Source of the DNA: Glebionis coronaria
Lineage: Eukaryota > Streptophyta > Magnoliopsida > Asterales > Asteraceae
DNA: 64,000 bases
Assembly: GCA_025667525.1 (NCBI GenBank)
Contig: CM046875.1
Location: forward strand, 207,696,271-207,760,270
Direction of reading: 5' to 3'
A model generated the notes under the pieces. That model saw only the letters and a program-made list of their open reading frames with translations, was not told the origin of the DNA and made no database searches. Shown one piece after another: positions 56,161 through 64,000 of this stretch. The translations under genes and the position numbers were made by a program. How positions within the stretch are numbered: the stretch's first letter is position 1; each line of letters starts with the position of its first letter.

Positions 56161-59100
56161 TGATTCACTCTTTATGTTCGCAATCAGCTTTGGACGGTCG
56201 AATAAAGAGAACGGGTTTACCGGCGAAATCTTGTCAAGGAGATCTTTAATTAGAGCTACTTGTCACAAGTACGATATTTATTATCGTCCAACGGTCTTTA
56301 ATATTGAGTATTTTGCAAGTTCGTTTTTTCTCGACTCAAGACAAATTGAAAGGCCCACTAATATCAAGTTTATATTGTTTTTGGTTGTTAAAAGTTTATT
56401 TGGATTCTAGTTCTAATTCAAACAAACACGTAAAAAGGGAAAATATTATAGATCTATTTAACCGTAAAACAAAGTGTAAGTACCACAAAATATTCACAAA
56501 GTACAAGTATTTTATGCATACAATGTAAAAGTACTTGTAATGTAAAGAAAATGAAAATATAGGGACTAAAAATGTAAAATCAGAGAGTATAGGGACCAAA
56601 TGTGAAATTAGTAACAAACTATAGCAACTAATTAACAAACTCTCAAACCAACTAACAAAAAGTGTAACTAATCAAATTCTAGTGACCAAGTTATACAAAC
56701 CCTAACAAACTTTAAGTTTCAAAGCTATTCAGCAAGTTTTAGAAAAGCCAAGGACCAAAGTGCAATAAAAAGCACAACATTTTCAAAAATGGGCACTAGC
56801 ACATGAATAAGCTCGTATGAGCTTATTAATCCACTAAAATTGTTCTAGTTTTCTCTAAAGTGCTTAAAACTGAAATTCAGCTAGACTTGTAAAAGGATTT
56901 TGGTTGAAAGCTTTTAAATCTCTAGATAGCTTATTCCAATAAGCTCACAATAAGCTAAAAACAAATCCAGACATTCACTATGCGATTTTCTTGTTGAGAA
57001 TGATTAATCAGGTTGTAAGAAGCTTGGAATGTCTTTTGGTTTTGAAAATCATCAAAAAAATAAGCTGGAATTCAATATAATCCAAAAGTGCTTATGTTGA
57101 CTAAGTTTGACCAAAAATCTCAAAAAGCTGAAATTGATAGGATCTATTCAGGACATGTTTGCAAAGACTTATTTGAAAGAAAATAAGGTGATTTATGAAG
57201 TGGATTAAGAGATATTAAAAAACAGTAGGCTTAATGTCACAGAAACTAGCAATTGGTCTAGAGCTTATTGCTAAGCTGATTACATACTCAAATCAGAGAA
57301 CTGTATAATTTCCTTACAAAGAATGAAAGTTTGTATGTTAAACTACAAGTGAGAACAAATTTTAGCTTAAATCATTAACTAACAAACAAATGGCATGGAA
57401 TCAAAAAGTGCTTGTTTTGGCTGATAAACTTGTTCAAGTAATGACCCAAACTTTTCTAAAGTCAATTGCCTGTTTGACCTTTTCTTTGACTACAAAATTT
57501 GACCAAAAGACTTATACTCACTTCTTGAGTATAAGTGAACTCAAATCAACAAGTTTACAAGCTGACCTACCAAAATGATCTAAATCTAAACAATGGTTTA
57601 CAATCTGATTATGAACTTTTTCAAAGACTTTTTGAGCACAAGTATATGACAGATAATGACACTTATCAAAACTTGTTTAGTGTATGAAATGAACTGGTTT
57701 TGAGTCAAAAACAAGCTAGTTTACATGTAAGAACTAGAAGTGAGCAAATGATGAAACTAGGACTGATGAAAACCAATTTTAAACAAGTGAAAACTGAATT
57801 AAGGCTATCAAACTACAAGTAGACAATCAGATTATCAAGATTACACTACAAATAAGCTAACACAATCACAGTTCAGCACTTAGAAGCTAATACTAGGAAT
57901 TAAGCATGCAAGACTATGTAGGGGAATTTAAACAAGAGAAATGTGTTCCTTTTAGCTATAGGCCACCACTGATGGAGTAGAGGAGCGTTGAGCTCTCTAA
58001 GGATAACTAAACCACCATGAATTAACCACCAAACACTATCATATCATCATCCTCAACTGGCTATGATCTACCCTGCTACAATCTGCTGTAATGGCTATAG
58101 AATGAACTCAAATCGATTCTGAACCAGCTATAATCTTCAAAACATCATCAAATCATTCCATTGATCATGTTTGATCAACCGAATTACAGCAATAACAGGT
58201 ATGACTGATTATGCAAAATTGAGAATGAGAATTGAGTGAAAGTGAAACATGAATTTAATAGAGGTAAAGTTGGTTACAAAGTGGTTACAACTAACTAACT
58301 AACTCTTAAGTGATTGTCAGTCACTTAAGAGTAGTTTTAACTAAACTGCTAAGTGAATTGAGAGAGAATTTTACAAGTGTGTGAAAAAATACACACTAAC
58401 TACATACACAAAATGAAGGCCTAACTGGATATTTATAGAGGTTGGGATATAGTTAGTTGGAGTCTGGTGACGTGTTGCGACCAATAGCATCCTTCCACAT
58501 GGCTTGATTCTCTTAATTGCTCATAGCCGTTGAAGAGCTCAAATTGGGGGTTTTTACTGTAGTTTATTTCAAGTTAATTGGTTGATGGGGTTGTGATCCT
58601 CACTTGAAATAGAGCAGATTTGATGTTGACAACTTCTCTTGATATGCAGCCATTCTCAAATTCGTTCCTGGGCTTGATATAGTTTGAATGTGCAACGTGG
58701 CTTTGTTTTATTGGATGATAAGAAGTGTTGCGGATCATTATTCGAAAAACGATTTTTGATTGGTTGGAAAAAGGTGAGTGGGTATTACTGTTTGGATTTG
58801 TTATTAATTGAAAAGTGACTGAGTGAGGTGACGTGTCCCATGAGGTGACAATCCGTGTGTATAGAATTCTCCTCTCCCATTGGTTGCCTTGCTTATTACT
58901 TGGATCATAACCAAACTTAACCCACATTTGTCATGTTTAGTCTTTGTAGTTGGCAGATTGTAAAATTGAGCTCCAAGCTTCATTTCTTTGATATTTTTTA
59001 CCCTTCTAACTTAAATCTTGTTCATTTATCATCCTTTGACTTGTTGACTTGAATGTTGACCAAATTTGACTTTTTTCTTGACTTTTGCATAATTACACTT

Positions 59101-59357
59101 TAGTCCCTCATCTTTGGAAGTTGTCAAGAAAGGTCCTTTGTCTTTGCAAGGCTTGTCACTTTTCATCCTTCTTTTGTCTTTTCTTCATCATTAAGGCTTG
59201 ATTTCACTTGTTTGCTCTAAAATTGTATCTTTGTTAACTAAACAAGCACAAACACAAAACATACCCATAATACTGCTTTTATGAATAAAATTAGGTATTT
59301 TGTTTTGTGTTTTAGGGTGATTTGTGATATTATTGATATGAGATTTCACTCATATCA
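56161..59357 (-). repeat. 3' LTR of element D
   Basis: Sense start TGATATGAGTG next to the polypurine tract is clear (59357). The other end is tentative. A minus-strand TATA box TATAAATA is at 58430-58437. It contains several GCTTATT/AATAAGC words (for example 56806-56960), as do A and B. Confidence 0.6.
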
Positions 59358-59397
59358 AATCCCCTACACTTGATCATTGCCATGACCTCATGCAATG
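59334..59397 (-). promoter_or_regulatory. Polypurine tract of D framed by two hairpins
   Basis: TGATATGAG (59334-59342) pairs perfectly with CTCATATCA (59349-59357) over 6 bases. The polypurine tract (minus AAGTGTAGGGGATT) is 59358-59371. CATTGC (59375-59380) pairs with GCAATG (59392-59397), and ATGA (59382-59385) with TCAT (59388-59391); base 59381 is unpaired. Confidence 0.75.
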
Positions 59398-61452
59398 CCA
59401 CATTTTAAAGCACCAATTTACAATTGAGCTCCAAGCTTCATTTCTTTGACATTTTTGGCCAATATGAAATGCTTTTACACTACTCTATACTATATGATGC
59501 ATGATTTTGATTTTATACAATGCAATGCAAAGGAAAGCAATTCTAATTATATATTTTTGGATTTTCTTGAAATGGTTTTGATGAAAATAACTCATAAAGA
59601 AATAAATGACTTAGATTAGGGCTTTTCGTACCATGAACACTTATCACCCTCAAGTTTCACTTTCCCCATACCAAGCTTAAAAACAAGATCATTGTTATCC
59701 ACAAGTGAAAGTGCGTCAAATCATTCATATATATTAATTGTGTTACCATTATACCCCGACTTATTATGCCTCTAAGACCGGTTATTATTTGAGAAAATTG
59801 CTTGAGAGCAATTTTGTCATTATTTAAAGCGTGAAATATAAGAAATGTAAAATCTCAAAATAAGGAAGCACGGTTTTAATCCTAAGTAACCATCTCATCG
59901 ATTACTCGAAAAACCGCCTACAATTAGTATAAGTCCGACTCAAGAATAATAAGTCATTCGCCTTATGTGTAAGATCCTTATGTCATGCATTAATAAGTAG
60001 CTACACACTCGCTAAGGAAAGAAAAATAAAACTCACGCAATAATTTATATCCGTCGCATTTTTGGGACTTTGGATCTTCAATCCCGCAACCCGTCAAGGT
60101 AATATTGGATTGGAGCAACTATCAAATCCCCGCAACCCGTCAAGTTAATATTGGAATTCAATAGCTACTATAATTAACACTTCACCACCCCTCTTGGGAG
60201 TCTTGAATAATTATTATTTTTTTATTTATTTTTTCTTTTTTTTCTAGCCACTCATTTTTTTCATAAGCCGCTCTTATTTTTCTTTATTCCTCACAAAGAA
60301 AGTTGAAAAGAATAAAAGGAAAAATACCCGCTATGTATTAAGCATGACATAAGTCTAGTACACATAAAACGTTCTAACTTAGAATCTTAAGACGTACTAA
60401 TACCAACCATGAATGATTAGTCAAAAATGCATAAGAGACTACAAACCAATTAAAACCGTTCTTGATTATTTATTAACATAAATACATGCGTTGGCAAGAA
60501 AGTAAAGGTTACGAAAGGGGATATAAAAGCCACAATTAGTGAATATGAGGTTTAACTAGCCCTTAACACTTATTTCAAACTCTATCATCTCTTGTTCTCC
60601 ACTGTTTAAAATCTCAAATAATGAGACTAGTAGATGCTTAGCCTAATAAACCAATGAAGGTCTACATGGTTAAGGATACTAGCTAGAGAATGCTTGGATA
60701 AGCAAACTCGGGTTGAGTCAAAGTATCCATGACGGGCCTAATATGTCAAAGAAGTCTAAATTTGTTAAACCATGTCCTTTATTATATTTTTTCCTTTTTA
60801 TATATTTTGGTGCAAAATAAAAGAAGAAATATATACAATGCAAATGTGTTATGCAAATGAAAAATGATTAATGCAAAAATTATGAATGCATATTTTTGGT
60901 GGCCAAAGTAGATCAAAAATTTGAAAAATGTTTGAAAAATTAATTTCCAAGTTATCATGAAGGTCAATGACAAAGTTCTAGGTAAGGTCACTTCGATAGA
61001 AGACCCCCCTACACTTGAGATAAACATTTTCCTTAATGTTTAAGAGTATTGGAGTAAACTCCCCTACACTTATGACATTGATAACTTTGCTTAACCCAAG
61101 CTAAGGAAAGTTCTACTATAGTGAATTCATTTTTAGCATAATGTGGTTATGAAAAATCACAATAGTAACGAAATGAACCGGATACAAGGGCCTCCTCCAT
61201 AAGCTTCAATGCATGTAATGAGAGAGAGCAACCCTACAAACAACATGAAGACAAAATGAAGGCATCCCCCTACAATTATCCTCAACTCTATACCCTTATT
61301 TCTATCCTACCACACTCTAAGTCTAAAAACTCTAAGCCTAGTTATTCAAGCTTGATTTATGGAGTCTCTAGCTTGACTCTTCCCACAATGAATTAATTCA
61401 TGGGGAAAATGGGGATCTCTTGGACCATTTCCACGGAAATGTCCTCCCCAAA
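59398..61452 (-). other. 3' non-coding region of D with extra polypurine tracts
   Basis: No coding frame. Two extra tracts (minus AAGTGTAGGGGGGTC, 61002-61016; AAGTGTAGGGGAG, 61059-61072) surround AAACATT (61022-61028) paired with AATGTTT (61035-61041). A doublet CCCGCAACCCGTCAAG-TAATATTGG occurs near 60082 and 60127. Confidence 0.65.
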
Positions 61453-61976
61453 TTAATGCTTAACACGGTGACCATTCACTTTGAAATTTGGGCCATTTGG
61501 TTGTGACAACTCAATAGTCCCATATGGAAATACTTGAGCAATAATGAATGGACCAGACCATCTTGACTTAATCTTGCCCGCAAAGAGTTTCAACCTTGAG
61601 TTAAAGAGGAGAACCGGCTCTCCAACTTTGAACTCGCGGTTATTGATCTTAGCATCATGCAACTTCTTAGTCTTTTCCTTGTAAAGCAACGAGTTCTCAT
61701 AAGCGTTGGCTCTCAATTCATCCATCCCATTGAGTTGGTCTTTTCTATGTGAACCGGCTTGGTTTAAATCAGAGTTTTCCCATTTGAGAGCCCATGAAGC
61801 CTTATGCTCTAACTCGAATGGGAGGTGACATGCTTTTCCATAGACAAGCCTATATGGAGTACAACCAATTGGTGTCTTAAAAGCCGTCCTAAAAGCCCAC
61901 AAAGCATCATCAAGCTTATCCGACCAAGAAGCTCGATACTCTCCCATCGTTCTCTCTAAACTTCTCTTTAAACCAC
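61453..61976 (-). pseudogene. Integrase C-terminus of element D (interrupted)
   Basis: Open from the junction with [77 protein letters not shown]-like block, FKVGEPVLLFNSRLKLFAGK and KSRWSGPFIIAQVFPYGTIE, ending VNGHRVKH and stop at 61453. It is the catalytic-core end and DNA-binding tail of an Athila-type integrase. No stop or shift is seen in these 170 codons, in contrast to B. It is cut at 61977 by the LTR of element E. Confidence 0.85.
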
Positions 61977-63634
61977 TGATACTTTGATTTTGTATGGTTC
62001 AATTTTACTCTCGATATCCTCTCGAATTGATCTAGGCCTTAAGTGGAATGATTTGTTCTTGGTTACTAAAAAGGAGTTGGTTTGTTTATCTATTTTTAAA
62101 CTAATAACACTTAAATGTAAATGACGTTGAGTGACTTAAAATTGAGTGCTTGAAAACGTAAAGGAAAGATTTGAAAATTACTTTGAAAACTTAATTGAAT
62201 TAATGCTTAAAAACTTGTTCTATCGGAATTTCAAAAATTATTTCTATCGGAATATAAGAAAATCAAAGGCATCGGAATGTAATCATAACTACCATCGGAA
62301 TGTCCATGTTTATCACCATCGGAATATTCAAAATACAAGCTGTCGCAATGATGCTATCGGAATGCCCCAGATCGGAATAAAGCTATCGGAAAGTTTCTAG
62401 ATCGGAATGTTGTATATAAAAATCGGCCAGAGTTTCGACCAGAAAAGGGACCTAAACCCCGTCGGAATGTGCGATCGCAATATGCGATCGCAATCCCAGA
62501 TCGGAATAGGGGGGTTTACAACCTATCGCAAAGTAAAACCCCTTATGGGTTATTGCGATACCAAGCAAAGAAGACCCGTCGGAATGTGTTAAAACCCTTG
62601 TATTGCGATGGAAGTGGCTATGTTCCGAAAATGGTGGCAACTTTAAAAACTCAATAAGCAAAGGAAATAAGCTAGGTGATTCGAAATCTAAATACTTCAA
62701 AAAGATTAAATTTGATAACTTTTGAAAGTAAGAAACTTTAAAACTTAATAAACAAAACTTTTGAATGATTAAAACTTGAAGAAATCCGAAATCAATAAGC
62801 TTGAACAAGCAATAAGCCGCTAAGCATGGAGAGCTTATGGCTTCTTCACGTAGAGCTTAAAAAGACTAGAAAGATCAAACTCTATTCACGAACACATCCA
62901 AAATCCCAACCGTATGGTTTTAACAATCGGATCAAGGATTGACAAATCAAGAAAAGTAGAAAAAGATTAAGGAACTTAAAAGCATAAACTTGATTAATGA
63001 AATCAAAAGTACAAGAAAGCTTAAATTTAAAAGATGAAATCAAAAGAAAAGTTTAGTGAGAGAAAGTATGGAACTTTCTCTCTCTAAAAACTAGAGAGAA
63101 AATGAAAAGCTAAAGACTAGCTAAAAACTAAGTGTGTGAAAATTTGTGAGGTGAAGGCTTTATATAGGCGTGTGTATGGTGTTAATGGGCTTTTGATTGG
63201 GCTTTGATTTGGGCTTCTTTTTTCTTCTTTCTTCTTAAGTCTTCATGCGTCTTTTTAATAAACGTTTCCGACTTGGATTTGAGAAGTGTCGGTGAATAAT
63301 TCCAACTCGTCCTATAATATTTTATTTAATAGATTCGAGTTCTTCGACATATATGAATCTTCCATCTTTGGCTCTATTCTTCGATAAATCTTCAAATAGG
63401 CACAATGACTTCAAATCTTTTGCATCTCTTGGACAATAGACTTCGTCTTGAGTCTTTTTCCTTGATAAAACCCGTGCAATCCCATGTTTTCTTTAATATT
63501 CATCCGGTCGACTCTGAAAACACAATAAACACAAAAACCACGCATAATTCCAAACAAATGATATTAAATACGTGTTTTGGTCTCGTTTTAGCCCGATTTA
63601 AGTGGTAAAAGGATGGGTGTTTTCACACCTATCA
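61977..63634 (-). repeat. 3' LTR of element E
   Basis: 1658 bp; sense start TGATAGGTGTG, sense end AAAGTATCA. TATA box (minus TATATAAA) at 63159-63166. Between 62220 and 62610 it holds about twenty words of the form ATCGGAAT or ATCGCAAT. Confidence 0.75.
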
Positions 63635-63674
63635 AATCCCCTACACTTAACCATTGCCATGCCCTCATGCAATG
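63611..63674 (-). promoter_or_regulatory. Polypurine tract of E framed by two hairpins
   Basis: GATGGGTGT (63612-63620) faces ACACCTATC (63625-63633) over TTTC with one non-Watson-Crick pair. The polypurine tract is 63635-63650. CATTGC (63652-63657) pairs with GCAATG (63669-63674) and ATG (63659-63661) with CAT (63666-63668); base 63658 is unpaired. Confidence 0.72.
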
Positions 63675-64000
63675 CTTAATGACAAAACATAATTACACTT
63701 TTCTCATTATCAATTAACCTTGGCCTTATTAAAATACTACTAAACAAAAATTTAAAGTACTAAGAAATTAAAATTTTAATGTAAACAAGAGAATAGAAAA
63801 TAACTTATGTGGTAATAACTTGGAAAGAGATTGAGGACTTACATTAGGGCTTCGGCGCTGCGAAGATTTATCACCCTCAAGTTTCACGTTCCCCAAACTA
63901 AGCTTAAAAACGAGATCATTGTTATTATAAGTTAGTAATTCAAACACTCACACACATGGCTTAATTAAATGCTTAAACTCCCTTATTCCTAGGTGTATCT
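63675..64000 (-). other. 3' non-coding region of E
   Basis: No gene. AACGAGATCATTGTTATTAT at 63909-63928 is almost identical to A 13053-13072, and TATCACCCTCAAGTTTCAC (63870-63888) to D (59642-59660). Confidence 0.6.

Larger units (their letters stand above)
56161..61976 (-). mobile_element. Athila-like Ty3/gypsy element D, 3' half
   Basis: Minus strand: integrase C-terminus (61976-61453), 3' non-coding region, polypurine tract (59371-59358) and 3' LTR. The left edge (56161) is inferred from TGATTC and from weak similarity to the sense end of LTR A (GTCGAATAAA). The rest of D would lie beyond element E, out of the window. Confidence 0.7.
61977..64000 (-). mobile_element. Athila-like element E, 3' end, runs off window
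   Basis: Inserted in D integrase; the five bases before it are ACCAC. The LTR is 61977-63634, followed by a polypurine tract and 3' non-coding sequence like that of A and D. The coding region is outside the window, so its class rests on these shared 3' modules. Confidence 0.7.

Overview
This is a gene-poor, repeat-dense window of a plant nuclear genome. The only likely host gene is a 3' end in the first 1.4 kb. Almost everything else is LTR retrotransposons, a SINE and MITE-type DNA. The retrotransposons are Ty3/gypsy Athila-like (primer site TGGCGCCGCTGCCGGGGA, Retrotrans_gag, gypsy RT/RNase H/integrase) and Ty1/copia (primer sites of the TGGTATCA initiator-tRNA type). A copia element with a very long second ORF after pol points to an Asteraceae eudicot; species cannot be told from the sequence.

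Layout. 1-1369: last exons of an unrecognised host gene with a tandemly duplicated exon. 1962-3676: a complete, very young non-coding LTR element (318-bp LTRs, TSD AATAT). 3790-4033: a tRNA-derived SINE with an 18-bp TSD. 4392-4760: a PIF/Harbinger-type MITE (TSD TTA) carrying a near-perfect 34-bp-arm palindrome. 5794-6890: a roughly 1-kb inverted array of a 20-bp unit. 7420-8607: the 5' end of a copia element F with a broken gag. From 8791 a long copia element C begins (302-bp LTR, primer site, leader).

Nesting. C is split at 9184/39010 by element A (minus strand, 9185-39009, perfect TSD TTTAC). A is split inside its right LTR by element B (plus strand, 20698-36752). C resumes at 39010 with leader, gag, a long coiled-coil extension, integrase, RT, RNase H (to 47846) and a separate 4.4-kb broken ORF2 (50215-54606). 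At about 56161 C is interrupted by minus-strand Athila-like element D, which is interrupted in its integrase at 61977 by minus-strand element E, which runs off the window. The order of insertion is therefore C before A before B, and C before D before E.

How the parts relate. B carries a full but decayed gag-pro-RT-RH-IN set. A has only gag-protease and a C-terminal extension ending in a predicted membrane segment, yet shares LTR ends, primer site and 3' non-coding modules with B, so A looks like a non-autonomous partner of B-type elements. All coding regions of A, B, C and F are interrupted by stops or frameshifts; only a short piece of D's coding region and none of E's is in the window.

Most interesting observation: in A, B, D and E the polypurine tract beside the 3' LTR lies between two short hairpins, one immediately upstream with compensatory base changes (GTG/CAC in A and B, ATG/CAT in D and E, always with one unpaired base) and one at the first bases of the LTR whose sequence differs between families while pairing is largely kept. 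A third conserved stem lies between two extra internal polypurine tracts. This looks like an undescribed structural module for plus-strand priming or a linked step in Athila-type elements.
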